Below are positions 7,909 to 17,475 of a stretch of DNA of 32,757 nt, one piece after another; within the stretch, counting starts at the first letter, position 1, and every line of letters begins with the position of its first letter. Location: NCBI GenBank assembly GCA_021826315.1, contig JAKAZZ010000029.1:1-32757 (forward strand), given 5' to 3'. Below the pieces are notes generated by a model. The model ran no database searches. It saw only the letters and a program-made list of their open reading frames with translations, and had not been told where the DNA came from. Origin of the DNA: Actinomycetes bacterium (GTDB lineage Bacteria; Actinomycetota; Acidimicrobiia; Acidimicrobiales; Acidimicrobiaceae). Position numbers and translations under genes: made by a program.

Positions 7909-8033
7909 AAGCGCAAGGTTACTTCAAAGGCTCGTTCGAGTTTGGCCAATTTGAAAGACGCCTACTTTCAAGGCCACCTTGAGTCATTATTGCACATCAG
8001 GTGCCACCTTCTACCAAAGTATCGACTGTGAAG

Positions 8034-8039
8034 TAGAAT
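8034..8039 (+). promoter_or_regulatory. Candidate -10 element (TAGAAT) of the glycosidase gene
   Basis: TAGAAT ends ten bases before the ATG at 8050, which would give an mRNA with a 5' leader of only a few bases. There is no ribosome site before this ATG, in keeping with a leaderless or near-leaderless message. No clear -35 is seen. Confidence 0.35.
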
Positions 8040-8049
8040 AGCATCGGTC

Positions 8050-9108
8050 ATGATTCCAGCGCTAAATGTCACTAAAGCCAAACGTTCCCTTCGCCGTCTC
8101 ACATCACTTCTAGCAACCTTCGCAGTTGCCTCCTACTTCGTCTCTTTTGAAGGCGGAAACAGCACCCTTTCCAAGTTGGAACTGACTTCAAAGAAGTTGC
8201 CACCAATAGCGCCACCAGACGGCCCGATCAGCCATCCCCTCGCACTCTGGAATGCGCATGGAGTTACGCTAAAGAACTACCCTCAACTCTGGTATTCACC
8301 GATGAACCTTTCGCCGATGGTAGCTGGGGCAGATCCATCAGAGGGAACGTGGACACCGATTGGAACGAACGCAGGCCCTGGATATGCGACCTTTCAAACC
8401 TTCGTAACGCCCTACAGCGGTGGCCCGAAGGTATCAGTGGCGTGGATCAACCAAGATTATGCCAAGGTTCAGATGTTTGCTGGCACCTCTCAACCTGGAG
8501 GATCGTGGCCCTATGAAGGATCCGTACCCCAATCACTTTGGCCAAAACTGATTGGAGCCTTCGAAGGCGGATTCATCTTCAATCAATCAAACGGAGGCTG
8601 GTACGCCGATGGCCGATACGGTATGCCACTCGTTCAAGGTGCTGCATCGATTGTCTCCTATACAAATGGCACAATCGACATTGGAGCCTGGGGCAGTGAA
8701 GTTTCAATGACTTCTGCGGTAACCGGCGTACGCCAAAATCTAATTCCATTGGTGGACAATGGACAGGTTGTAGCCGCAGCTAACGATAACCCTCTCGTAA
8801 CGTGGGGGTTCTCGCTTGGAAATATCCTCAATACTTGGCGTAGCGGCCTCGGTATCACATCATCTGGAGCACTCATCTACGTTGGGGGGCCGGGCCTTTC
8901 ACCTGCAAATCTGGGAGCAATCTTGGTTTGGGCTGGTGCAGTCAGGGGTATGCAGCTTGACATGAACCCTTACTGGGTAAATTACATCCAATACACCTAT
9001 GGCCAAAGTGGCCTCCAAGGCACTGACCTGCTGCCGAATATGAATCTCGGACCTTCGCACTACCTCAATGGATTTTGGAGAGACTTTCTTGCGGTCTTGC
9101 TTAGGTAG
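8050..9108 (+). CDS. Secreted phosphodiester glycosidase family protein (NAGPA/DUF2233)
   Basis: The 352-residue protein starts with basic residues (KAKRSLRRL) and one hydrophobic segment (LLATFAVASYFVSF), so it is exported or anchored by its N-terminus. The C-terminal two thirds carry the NAGPA-type domain found in the eukaryotic uncovering enzyme and bacterial exopolysaccharide-associated proteins: GAFEGGFIF, WYADGRYGMPLVQGAASIV, GTIDIGAWGSEVSM, VRQNLIPLVDNGQ and the late RSGLGITSSGALIYV. The same block order occurs in many actinobacterial 'phosphodiester glycosidase' proteins. The family removes sugars from phosphodiesters in the eukaryotic example; the bacterial substrate is generally unknown, possibly cell-envelope glycopolymers. 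The gene is alone on its strand, divergent from the MBL hydrolase. Confidence 0.82.
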   Translation: MIPALNVTKAKRSLRRLTSLLATFAVASYFVSFEGGNSTLSKLELTSKKLPPIAPPDGPISHPLALWNAHGVTLKNYPQLWYSPMNLSPMVAGADPSEGTWTPIGTNAGPGYATFQTFVTPYSGGPKVSVAWINQDYAKVQMFAGTSQPGGSWPYEGSVPQSLWPKLIGAFEGGFIFNQSNGGWYADGRYGMPLVQGAASIVSYTNGTIDIGAWGSEVSMTSAVTGVRQNLIPLVDNGQVVAAANDNPLVTWGFSLGNILNTWRSGLGITSSGALIYVGGPGLSPANLGAILVWAGAVRGMQLDMNPYWVNYIQYTYGQSGLQGTDLLPNMNLGPSHYLNGFWRDFLAVLLR

Positions 9109-9219
9109 TAATAATCACCCTAAGTGAAAAAATTCAATAAATTTGAATCGACTTAAGCCGTTAAGTTCCATTAGGCTCTCATTGAGTCATTCAAATGAAA
9201 AGACAGAAGATTCTGATTT

Positions 9220-12200
9220 ATGGGGATTGAGATAGACCCAAATGAAGGGCGCCTAAAACTAGACGAGTCCCTAGGCAGCTTAGACAAGACCCTAATACTC
9301 ATCGCCGAGTCTGGGCCAACCACAGCCCCAGACATCAACGAAGCTATATCTACTATTCGTCGATGTATCCAATCGGGGCACGATGACTCCTGCGATCACA
9401 GGGGCGATATCTACACCTTTGCGCGAGCATCTGTATCGGATAACAAATTTAGAACCTCCCTCGAAGAGTGCATTAAAGCGCTACGTGAAAACGAGATTGA
9501 TGCCGACTCCCAGTCACCGAATGACAAGATCGTAGCCCTGTCGTTATCGATCTTTGAGTCGCGTCTAAAGAGAGATATCAAGGAGATAGTTGAGGGTGAA
9601 AACTCCTTCAAAGAGTCGCTGATCTCACTCCTACTTCTACTTTCAACGAACGAAGAAGCATTTAGCCACCTCACAGAGGGCAACGTAGTCGATGCGATAA
9701 ATCAACTCGTGGCACATTCGATCATGGGCGTATCTGCACTCATCACCAATACGACATCGCCATTCTCTATCGCCTCCTACAACAAAGAGGGGCGTCTCCT
9801 CTTAGATTCGATAAAGGGCGCCCTCCTCACTGAAGCGATAACCTCCCTTCTTGCTAACCCCTCATTTAGAGAACCCGTAATAACCACTCTTGCAATAGCC
9901 ATAGACGAATCCCCAACGAAAAAGAAACTCACGTCGCTCTTGATTCCGATCGAGATCTCGATGACGAGAAATGGAACTCTAGTTCTCCTCAACGAAGTTG
10001 AGATCGTAGATCGAGGGCAGATTCGAAGGGTAGCAAATGCGATCAAGGTGGGCGTAGAGCGAGTATTTAGACTCCTGCGCGAACGTCAAAGCACCGCTCG
10101 GCTCGCCAAATTGCAGGAGATCCGAGAGCTAATTACATCCTCAGCCTCGACCGATGCCATCGATATAGCACGAGAGATATCGATTGAACTCTACCAAGAG
10201 AACTTGATACTCGGAAGTGCGGTTATCAAGTATTCGGTCAGTATTGATCAGATATTCTCCTTTTCTATCGCCGACCTCTTTGATCCGAGGGGAATCTTTG
10301 GTGGGGTAGAGAATTGGAAGGCAGACCTTAAATTTGACATGGAAATGCCCTTGATCGCGGCGATCTTTGATGGTAAACCAAGGGTGACGCCGGGGCTACC
10401 AACCGAGAGCAGCAACATAATCGGCATCGATAACGCAACGGCTCAACTACTGCAGTCAACCTCCGCGGTACGAATACCACTTCCTAATGGCGACGGGAGG
10501 TCTGGGTACGTCTCTTTGACGCTCGTTACTGACTCCGAAGACGAACTCTTAGACGGAAGTTTCTTGAGTCACTTCGAAGCTCTGTTGAAACTCGCTGCAT
10601 CTCAAGCTCAAAATAACGCCACGCGCCTGCAATCTCAATGGATCGCTCAATTAAACGAGACCCTTCTCAATGCAACTTCATCGTCGATAACTGCATCCTC
10701 TGAGACCCAACTCCTTAGCGCAATCTGCAATGCCCTCCTCACACCGGGACGATTTCGTGCCGCATTCTACGTAAAGCCAAATCAAAACACCCAGCTCCTC
10801 CAACCAGTGGCCGCGGCAGGTGTCGACCTCCATGAGCTAGCCCGCAATCGCGTACCCCTCTATGAGACACCGAAGCAGACCATGGCACAATCGGCATATA
10901 TCTCGGGAGAGATCTCCATCCATAACCACCTCTCAGAGACCGCCGAGAAACACCTTCACACCCCCTTCGTAGAGGCAAAAGGGTGGCAATCGGTCATAGC
11001 AGTCCCGATTAAAACCCAGAAGAACTCAAATGTCCAAGGGGTTTTGGTCGTAACTTCGGCCGAAGAAGACGTCTTTCAAGGAAACGTCATCAAGGTCATC
11101 AAGACTGTTTCGCTCCTACTTGAGCACATGCTCTCAGAGATAGAACTCAAGAAGGCACTGAGAGAGGAGAAGTCTCGCCTCACCGAGATCGTGAGTCGTG
11201 ACTATCTAACCGACATCTACAACAGGCGAGCCTTCGAGCGTGAAGTGGTACGAGCTATGCGCCTCCACGAAAGTGGAATTATGGCAGTTGGAATTCTCGA
11301 CCTCGACGGCTTCAAGTTGCTCAACGACACCAAAGGCCATCGAGTGGGCGACAACCTCCTCAAAAGTCTTGCCAAGTCGATGTCCTCATCTCTCAAGGAG
11401 CGAGAATTCATAGCGCGCCTTGGCGGAGACGAGTTTGGCTTCTTCATCCATCTCGAAGAGGCGAGTGACCTAGATGAGTTTGTCGATCGGATGAATCGAT
11501 CCTTTAGGAGACAGCGCCACGAGATCAAAGTTACTGGCAGCTTTGGATGGTCCTTCTTCCCCAACGACGGCAGTACCTACGACAGCCTCATCCTCAAAGC
11601 CGATGAAGCGCTGTATGCCGCCAAAGCTATAGGCGGAGGAAGATCAATGATCTACGCCGGCGAAGTAGCCGAAAGGGTATCGCGCCGCTCACTCATCCGT
11701 GACAACCTTGAGCGGGCCCTCACCGAGGGAGAGGCTACCTTCCACTACCAACCAAAGGTTGACCTCTCAACTCAAAGGGTCGTCGGCCTTGAGATGCTGA
11801 TTCGTTGGCCACAAGTCGAATCAATGGTTCTCATAGACGAGATAAGAACGAATAGAGCGATCAGCCACCTCGTTGGCCTACACCTAATCAAGCAGGCGGC
11901 AAAGTCGCGCACGATGCTCGATAGGGCTCTCCTCTCGGAGGTCTCTCTATCTCTGAATATCTCCCCGAATCACTTCACAGATCCAGTCTTCATTGAAGAG
12001 TTATCTCCCCTCTTCTCGCGTTCGAACGCATTTATCCTCGAAATCACAGAAGACGTCGCCATCGACGCAAATGAGCAGGTTCGTCGTCAAATAACAGAGG
12101 TAAAGAGGCTTGGCTTTAGCATCTCGATTGACGACTTTGGGAGCGGATATACCTCGCTTAGGGCAGTAAGCCAACTAGAAGTCGATGAGATCAAGGTAGA

Positions 12201-12435
12201 TCGTTCGTTCCTATACGGTCTCGATGTAAACCCGAATTCGTACGCCGTCTTCTCCTCTATAATTCACCTTGGGGCACTTGCAAAGGCGAAGGTAGTAGCC
12301 GAGGGGATTGAGACAGAAGAGCAAGAGAGGCTGTGGACCTCACTCGGTGGAACAATTGCCCAAGGGTATAGATACTCAAAGGCACTACCGCTCGAAGATA
12401 TAGCAGGTTGGATTCACGCCTTCAACGCAGAGTGA
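9220..12435 (+). CDS. GAF-GGDEF-EAL cyclic di-GMP turnover protein with long N-terminus
   Basis: This 1071-residue protein combines both activities of c-di-GMP metabolism. Residues 1 to about 430 are mostly helical and match no domain I recognise; no membrane segment is evident. A GAF-like sensor lies around 470-640. The GGDEF domain (about 655-825) has DLDGFKLLNDTKGH and an exact RLGGDEF (GGDEF at 735-739), so diguanylate cyclase activity is expected; the usual inhibitory RxxD site before it reads KERE, so product inhibition there is doubtful. The EAL domain (about 830-1071) keeps every metal and catalytic position: Glu858 (EML instead of EAL), Asn913, Glu941, Asp971-Asp972 in DDFGSGY, Lys992, Glu1028 and Gln1048. 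It is probably bifunctional, with balance set by the GAF and N-terminal sensors. It is convergent with the ABC-F gene. Confidence 0.93.
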   Translation: MGIEIDPNEGRLKLDESLGSLDKTLILIAESGPTTAPDINEAISTIRRCIQSGHDDSCDHRGDIYTFARASVSDNKFRTSLEECIKALRENEIDADSQSPNDKIVALSLSIFESRLKRDIKEIVEGENSFKESLISLLLLLSTNEEAFSHLTEGNVVDAINQLVAHSIMGVSALITNTTSPFSIASYNKEGRLLLDSIKGALLTEAITSLLANPSFREPVITTLAIAIDESPTKKKLTSLLIPIEISMTRNGTLVLLNEVEIVDRGQIRRVANAIKVGVERVFRLLRERQSTARLAKLQEIRELITSSASTDAIDIAREISIELYQENLILGSAVIKYSVSIDQIFSFSIADLFDPRGIFGGVENWKADLKFDMEMPLIAAIFDGKPRVTPGLPTESSNIIGIDNATAQLLQSTSAVRIPLPNGDGRSGYVSLTLVTDSEDELLDGSFLSHFEALLKLAASQAQNNATRLQSQWIAQLNETLLNATSSSITASSETQLLSAICNALLTPGRFRAAFYVKPNQNTQLLQPVAAAGVDLHELARNRVPLYETPKQTMAQSAYISGEISIHNHLSETAEKHLHTPFVEAKGWQSVIAVPIKTQKNSNVQGVLVVTSAEEDVFQGNVIKVIKTVSLLLEHMLSEIELKKALREEKSRLTEIVSRDYLTDIYNRRAFEREVVRAMRLHESGIMAVGILDLDGFKLLNDTKGHRVGDNLLKSLAKSMSSSLKEREFIARLGGDEFGFFIHLEEASDLDEFVDRMNRSFRRQRHEIKVTGSFGWSFFPNDGSTYDSLILKADEALYAAKAIGGGRSMIYAGEVAERVSRRSLIRDNLERALTEGEATFHYQPKVDLSTQRVVGLEMLIRWPQVESMVLIDEIRTNRAISHLVGLHLIKQAAKSRTMLDRALLSEVSLSLNISPNHFTDPVFIEELSPLFSRSNAFILEITEDVAIDANEQVRRQITEVKRLGFSISIDDFGSGYTSLRAVSQLEVDEIKVDRSFLYGLDVNPNSYAVFSSIIHLGALAKAKVVAEGIETEEQERLWTSLGGTIAQGYRYSKALPLEDIAGWIHAFNAE

Positions 12436-12499
12436 ACTCCCTCGCGATAGCCCCATAACTAAAGCGTTATCGAGGTTGCAGCTAACCCAACATCAACGA

Positions 12500-14101
12500 T
12501 CAGGAGAGTTCGATGAGATCGAGATAATCCTGGGAGAAGTGATCGACTGTTCCATCTGGCATCAAGATGAGGCGGTTGGGTTCAAGTTGCGATGCAAACT
12601 CGACATCGTGGGTGACCACGATCATGGTACCCTTCCAACTAGCTAACGCCTTAGAAATAGCCCTGCGACTCTCGGGATCAAGGTTGTTGGTCGGCTCATC
12701 CAAGAGCAGAAGATTGTGCCGAGCAGCAACCAGAAGCGAAAGTGCCAACTTGGTCTTTTCTCCACCAGAGAGGGTCCGCGTTGGCTGGTCTACCACATCT
12801 CCCACGAGGCCAAAGGCTGCCAAGGTGCCACGTGCATCCGTGAGTGGAATTCCGATCGCGATCATCTGTTCCAAGGGTGTGCGATCGAAGTCAAGCTCTT
12901 CGTGCTCTTGGGCGAAGTAGCCCACTGATACACCATCTGAGACGCTAACTGTTCCGAGATCCATCTGATTCTTGCCGGCAAGAAGGGTCAATAGCGTCGT
13001 CTTACCCGCACCATTTAGTCCACCAACCAAGAAGCGTTCGCCTCTTTCAATGGTAAATTCCAGATCCTCAAAGACAGTAAATCGGCCGTAGCTCTTGCAG
13101 ACCCCGCTTACTTCGACGACCACTCTCGGCGCCGGCTTTGGATCGGGGATATTCACACGAACACTCGCACTTCGAACCGTCGATACGTCAACCATCTGCT
13201 TACGTAACCTATCAGCTCGACTATCTAGCGACTTAGCGACGCGGGCGCGAGAGGCTGTTTGATGGCGCATCGAGTCGGCAAGCTTTGTCAATCGATCGAG
13301 CTCAGAGCTCTCCCTCTTAGCTTGGGCTTCAATGGCGACCCTCCTTTGGGCGATCGCCCTTTTGTAGGTCGAATAATTTCCCTTGAAGTCGATGATCGAT
13401 CCATCGGTATCTCCACGCTCGAGGTGAAAGACTCGGTTGATCGACTCATCTAGAAGCTCTAGGTCGTGGCTGACCACTACCAAAACTCCGGAAAAGTTCT
13501 TGAGGTAGTTCAGGAGCCACCTCTTAGCATCCACGTCAAGGTGGTTCGTAGGTTCGTCGAGCATGAGAACCTCTGATCCCCTAAAGAGGATTCGAGCTAG
13601 CTCTACACGGCGACGCTCTCCACCGGAGACTTCACCCAACGCGAGCGAGAATCTGCTCTCGGCTAGCCCCAAGCCACTCAGGAGGGCCTTAGCATCTGCC
13701 TCGGCTCTGTATCCATCGCGGCGCTCAAATTCATCCAAGGCTTTTCCGTAGCGCGTAAGGTTCTTTTCGCTTGGATCCGCACCAACGTTGACGCGCAATT
13801 TTTCTATTCGATCCGCAAGGTCACCGAGGTCACGCCCTGAGAGAACCCTAGCAACAACGAGAGTCGTCGGGTCCGCCATTGCGTCTAGGGTGTCCTGATT
13901 CAAATATCCAAAGGAGCCAGTGATATTTACTTTGCCACTAGAGGGTGGATTTACTCCACCTAGGACCTTCATGAGCGAGGTCTTGCCCGCACCATTTCGT
14001 CCAACGAGGCCAACTTTAGAGCCCGCAGCAAGAGTAAACGAGAGGTCAGATACGATGAACTTACCCCCGACCTCCACAGATAGATTGTTTACGCTTAGCA
14101 T
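12500..14101 (-). CDS. ABC-F family ATPase
   Basis: A 533-residue soluble protein with two ABC ATPase domains and no membrane segments, the ABC-F layout. Domain 1 has Walker A GRNGAGKTS (about 34-42), signature VSGGERRRVELAR and Walker B LMLDEPTNHLD; domain 2 has GGLNGAGKTT, TLSGGEKTKLALS and LLLDEPTNNLD. The two are joined by a charged linker (about 245-320, KRESSELDRLTKLADSM) characteristic of ABC-F proteins that act in the ribosomal E site. Known members gate translation elongation (EttA), rescue stalled ribosomes or protect against ribosome-targeting antibiotics. Which subgroup this belongs to cannot be decided without a tree. It is followed 88 bases later by marP on the same strand upstream in coordinates, and is convergent with the GGDEF-EAL gene. 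Confidence 0.92.
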   Translation of the reverse strand: MLSVNNLSVEVGGKFIVSDLSFTLAAGSKVGLVGRNGAGKTSLMKVLGGVNPPSSGKVNITGSFGYLNQDTLDAMADPTTLVVARVLSGRDLGDLADRIEKLRVNVGADPSEKNLTRYGKALDEFERRDGYRAEADAKALLSGLGLAESRFSLALGEVSGGERRRVELARILFRGSEVLMLDEPTNHLDVDAKRWLLNYLKNFSGVLVVVSHDLELLDESINRVFHLERGDTDGSIIDFKGNYSTYKRAIAQRRVAIEAQAKRESSELDRLTKLADSMRHQTASRARVAKSLDSRADRLRKQMVDVSTVRSASVRVNIPDPKPAPRVVVEVSGVCKSYGRFTVFEDLEFTIERGERFLVGGLNGAGKTTLLTLLAGKNQMDLGTVSVSDGVSVGYFAQEHEELDFDRTPLEQMIAIGIPLTDARGTLAAFGLVGDVVDQPTRTLSGGEKTKLALSLLVAARHNLLLLDEPTNNLDPESRRAISKALASWKGTMIVVTHDVEFASQLEPNRLILMPDGTVDHFSQDYLDLIELS

Positions 14102-14189
14102 TTTGGCTCTCTTGAAAAACTTCTGGGTTCGCTCTAGCGAATACGGACAGCCAATAAAGGCTAGTCATTGATGGATAAATTACATTCGC

Positions 14190-15407
14190 CTAAGCGGCAC
14201 ACGAGCTTGTAGAGGCGACCGTATTAGCTGTTACTGCCGTATTTATCTCACTTATTACCGCTGGCATCGCAAGTGCAAAGCCGACGTCGGGATTAGTAGT
14301 GGACCGTGAGAAGACTACGCCGATAACTTGGCCATTCAAGTTGACGATGGGGCCACCGGAGTTGCCAGGGCGAATAATCGCCTCAAGCTCGTAGACCAAC
14401 CGATCGGTTACCGTCTGGTTATAGATATCACGGCCTTGGGCCGTAAAGATATCCATTACTCCCGCGGTTGAAGTGGTAAGGGGTCCGCCACCTGGATAAC
14501 CAAGCACGACTCCCTCTACTCCGCGTCCCGCCGCCCCATTTAGAAGTGGAAGAGGCGCATCGGTAAGGCCTTGTACCTTTAGCACTGCGATGTCCAACTT
14601 AGGGTTGAATAGAAGGACCGATGTTGGATGCGAACCTGCGGCGTCGATCACAGTAATATTGCTACTTCCAGCTACCACGTGGGCATTGGTTACAACAATT
14701 CCATTTTGGACTACAAAGCCCGAACCGTCTTGAATCTGCCCACAGGCAATCGCTTGAACCTTGACCACCGACGGCTCCACCTTTTGAGCAACTGCATCAG
14801 CGCTAGCTTGAGATGGAAGAGTCACTGGACCTGATACGGCAGGTGGAAGCGATGCGAAGACCGATGGGAACCCGGCAGATGAGATAAAACTCTGGACCCG
14901 AGTAAATAGGGCGGGGGCGGGCGGCATCGTCTTGGTGATCGTCTTTACGATCGCTGAATTAGCTACTTGTGATGAGACTAAGGCGTAGGGCAAGTTGACA
15001 GCAATGGAGGCGGTCACCCATATCACCAGGAGAAGAGCCACCACAGAAACTCCGGCACCGACGCCAGAGTCGATCGCCTTAAGCTTGTATTTGGCCATAG
15101 ATTTGGAGACGATTGTACCAAGGTAGCGGCCTCCGCCACCGACGATGGATGCGGAGCCGAAGAGGATAACTATCAATAGAATGCTGCGGATGGCGGTATT
15201 CGATACCAGCGACGCAATCTTTGGCGCAAGGGCAGCACCAAGGAGAAGTCCCAACCAAAAGCCTCCGTATGACCCAAGTTGCACGGCTGCACCGAGCTTG
15301 CCTCCACGTACAGCGGCATAACCTACCCCTAGAAGAATGAGTAGATCGACCCAATCAAATCCGAGCGCCGAAGCAATTAGGTGAAACGTAGCGGCGAGCA
15401 ATGGCAC
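14190..15407 (-). CDS. marP: MarP-like membrane serine protease (acid resistance)
   Basis: The 405-residue protein has four N-terminal transmembrane segments in a CvpA-like domain (residues 1-150), a periplasmic linker and a chymotrypsin-like protease. The catalytic triad is His243 (TNAHVV), Asp272 (LDIAVL) and Ser350 (RPGNSGGP). Mycobacterium tuberculosis MarP (Rv3671c) has His235, Asp264, Ser343 and a regulatory disulphide Cys214-Cys395; here Cys222 and Cys403 are offset by the same eight residues, so the disulphide is probably kept. MarP is needed for survival at acid pH, where it processes the hydrolase RipA. In an acidophile the same cell-wall protease role is a reasonable inference. It sits between two genes on its strand, downstream of the PAS-GGDEF-EAL gene. 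Confidence 0.9.
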   Translation of the reverse strand: MPLLAATFHLIASALGFDWVDLLILLGVGYAAVRGGKLGAAVQLGSYGGFWLGLLLGAALAPKIASLVSNTAIRSILLIVILFGSASIVGGGGRYLGTIVSKSMAKYKLKAIDSGVGAGVSVVALLLVIWVTASIAVNLPYALVSSQVANSAIVKTITKTMPPAPALFTRVQSFISSAGFPSVFASLPPAVSGPVTLPSQASADAVAQKVEPSVVKVQAIACGQIQDGSGFVVQNGIVVTNAHVVAGSSNITVIDAAGSHPTSVLLFNPKLDIAVLKVQGLTDAPLPLLNGAAGRGVEGVVLGYPGGGPLTTSTAGVMDIFTAQGRDIYNQTVTDRLVYELEAIIRPGNSGGPIVNLNGQVIGVVFSRSTTNPDVGFALAMPAVISEINTAVTANTVASTSSCAA

Positions 15408-15495
15408 TCCTTCCTATGGGCACCGTAGCCGTACCTTATATCTATCTTACTTTGTAACAACTTAGTGCTTGAAATTGTACGCGTACCGTCGGTGA

Positions 15496-17178
15496 CTACG
15501 ACGTAGCTCGTACCGAAAGTAGCTCCAGCTGAGTTTCGATCTGGTCTCTCTCAATTGGAGGGCCAATATGGTAACCTTGCACCTTGTCAATTTTGATGCT
15601 GCGCATCAGTCGGATCTGCTCAGCTCGCTCAACTCCAATGCCAACAACTTCGGCATTCATCGAGTGGGCCAAGTTGACGAGTCCCCCAACAACGCCGAGG
15701 ACTCGCTCATTTTGACCCAAGGTCAGAACCAACGATCTGTCGATCTTGACTTGCGATACTTGATATCGAGAGAAGATCGAAAGGGCTGAACTACCGGCAC
15801 CAAATTCGTCGACACTGAGGCTGATCTTAGAGTTAGCGAGTTGCTCGATCGAGCAATGCGCCTTCGAATTGGGGTTGTTATCGACCGTTCCGATCTCCAC
15901 GACTAGGAGCGATGGGTCGATTCCGGAGGCTCCAACCTGGGCAATAAGGTCACTCACGAGATCTGACTCCTCTAGCTCATCGCCAGAGAGGTTGAGGCCC
16001 AAAGTCAAATCTTGATCGGGATATAGCTGTTGCCACGACCGGAGAGCCTCAAGGGCATATCGCGCAACCTTTGCGCCCATTCGTGGTAGCCTTCCAATCT
16101 CTTTCGCAACTGGAATGAACTCATTGGGCGAGATTAATCCACGCTCTTGATGCCTCAATCTCACGAGCGCTTCTACTCCGCATATCTTGCGTGCTTCAAG
16201 GGAGATGATCGGCTGGAAGAGGACGACGATGTCTTCATCGTCGATCGCGCGCCGAACCATATTTTCGAAGTTCCTACGGTCTTTTGCACTCGATACCATA
16301 GTCTCTGCAAAGTACTCAAGCTTGCCAGATCCACGCAACTTAGCTCGATCTCTGGCAAGGGTAGCACTTTCAACGAGATCGACTCCGCTGATGCTCTGGT
16401 CAAAGGCGAAGGCCACGCCAATACTGGCAGTAACGACTACCTCTTCGCCATCTGGAGCGATGACAGGACTGTCTAATGTGGTTCGAAGGGCTCGAGCAAC
16501 CATCTCAACTTGAGCGTGCTCAGTAACGCCTAAACAAAGAACGGCAAACTTATCTCGCTTGACGTGAACTAATAGGAAGAGCCCACCTAAGGCATCTTCA
16601 AAGCGGTTCGCGACGACTCTCAAGACCGCATGCGACCCGCCAACTCCAAGGGCACCTTCAATGATGCTAAATCGGTCGATGTCAACCATCAATAGGGCAA
16701 TGCCGGGAAGTTCGTCGCCGATAACCCTACGGGTTCGCTCATACTCAGAGATCAGGTATTCGATGGTGTACAGACCCGTTATCTCGTCAACCTCGCTAGC
16801 TGAAAAGGTGGGATCATCGAGGTCAATCGTCGGTTGACACAACGAGAGTTCGATCGTTAGAGTTGGATCATCACCCTCGGTTCGCCGAACAAAGACGAGA
16901 TCTACCTCCACATACTCCGATCGAGCATCTAGGAGACGTACTGTTATGCCGCTCCTCGTTCTGCTCTCCCAAAAGGAGGTCTCTACGTCGTCGAAGGCAA
17001 ATTGGTCTTCAGGATGAATCAGGGAGGCAAAACCTAGGCCAATCAATTCATTGGGAAGATATCCAAGAGACTCTTCGACCTCTGGCGAGGCAACTTCGAT
17101 GTTGCCACTCGAAAACGAGAGGATCATTGAGGTAACACCGACCGCAAGACTATCGTCAACAGAAGACTTACTCGTCAA
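15496..17178 (-). CDS. PAS-GGDEF-EAL protein with degenerate active sites
   Basis: A 560-residue protein: PAS domain (about 15-115, with the typical LGYLPNELIGLGFASLIHPED), GGDEF-like domain (about 125-290) and EAL domain (about 300-550). The cyclase motif is lost: where GGDEF should be the sequence reads VKRDKF (206-211), so no diguanylate cyclase activity is expected, although the substrate-side MVDIDRFSIIEG is recognisable. The EAL domain retains Glu336 (EAL), Asn396, Glu428, Asp457, Lys478 and Gln534, but the second Asp of DDFG is Glu458, and the catalytic Glu of the AEGVE motif is Ile514 (VVGIGVE). It is likely weak or inactive as a phosphodiesterase and may be a c-di-GMP-binding or PAS-signal receptor. 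No membrane segment is seen. It lies upstream of marP on the same strand, 88 bases apart. Confidence 0.9.
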   Translation of the reverse strand: MTSKSSVDDSLAVGVTSMILSFSSGNIEVASPEVEESLGYLPNELIGLGFASLIHPEDQFAFDDVETSFWESRTRSGITVRLLDARSEYVEVDLVFVRRTEGDDPTLTIELSLCQPTIDLDDPTFSASEVDEITGLYTIEYLISEYERTRRVIGDELPGIALLMVDIDRFSIIEGALGVGGSHAVLRVVANRFEDALGGLFLLVHVKRDKFAVLCLGVTEHAQVEMVARALRTTLDSPVIAPDGEEVVVTASIGVAFAFDQSISGVDLVESATLARDRAKLRGSGKLEYFAETMVSSAKDRRNFENMVRRAIDDEDIVVLFQPIISLEARKICGVEALVRLRHQERGLISPNEFIPVAKEIGRLPRMGAKVARYALEALRSWQQLYPDQDLTLGLNLSGDELEESDLVSDLIAQVGASGIDPSLLVVEIGTVDNNPNSKAHCSIEQLANSKISLSVDEFGAGSSALSIFSRYQVSQVKIDRSLVLTLGQNERVLGVVGGLVNLAHSMNAEVVGIGVERAEQIRLMRSIKIDKVQGYHIGPPIERDQIETQLELLSVRATS

Positions 17179-17431
17179 AGTGCCATCACCTCTTTTTCAA
17201 CTCTTTACCTATCAACGAGTTCAAGTGCCCGAAAAGTTACATCAATTTGCTTTTCCATAGCCCACTTGCCTTTCTATCGGCAGTCTTTTAGGTGTGACTG
17301 AAGAAGTTGTCAAAAAAAATATGGAGCAAATACACCTTAAAATGCGCCGAATTCATCCATAAATCAACACCTTGCACCTTCAATCATCTCTAGCAATCGA
17401 GAGTTGATGAAGATAACAAATCTTTACAAAC

Positions 17432-17437
17432 TAGAAT
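17432..17437 (+). promoter_or_regulatory. Candidate -10 element (TAGAAT) of the CopD-like gene
   Basis: TAGAAT lies 38 bases before the ATG at 17476 in the AT-rich 297-base divergent region that also serves the PAS-GGDEF-EAL gene. The leader then holds AGCAAGGAACAACA, an AAGGA ribosome site nine bases before ATG. No firm -35 is visible. Confidence 0.4.
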
Positions 17438-17475
17438 GACCCCGTCTGCTAAAGCAAGTAGAGCAAGGAACAACA

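Noticed and set aside
12440-12480. Weak inverted repeat between the GGDEF-EAL and ABC-F genes
   Set aside because: Only five to eight paired bases with bulges; not strong enough to call a terminator.
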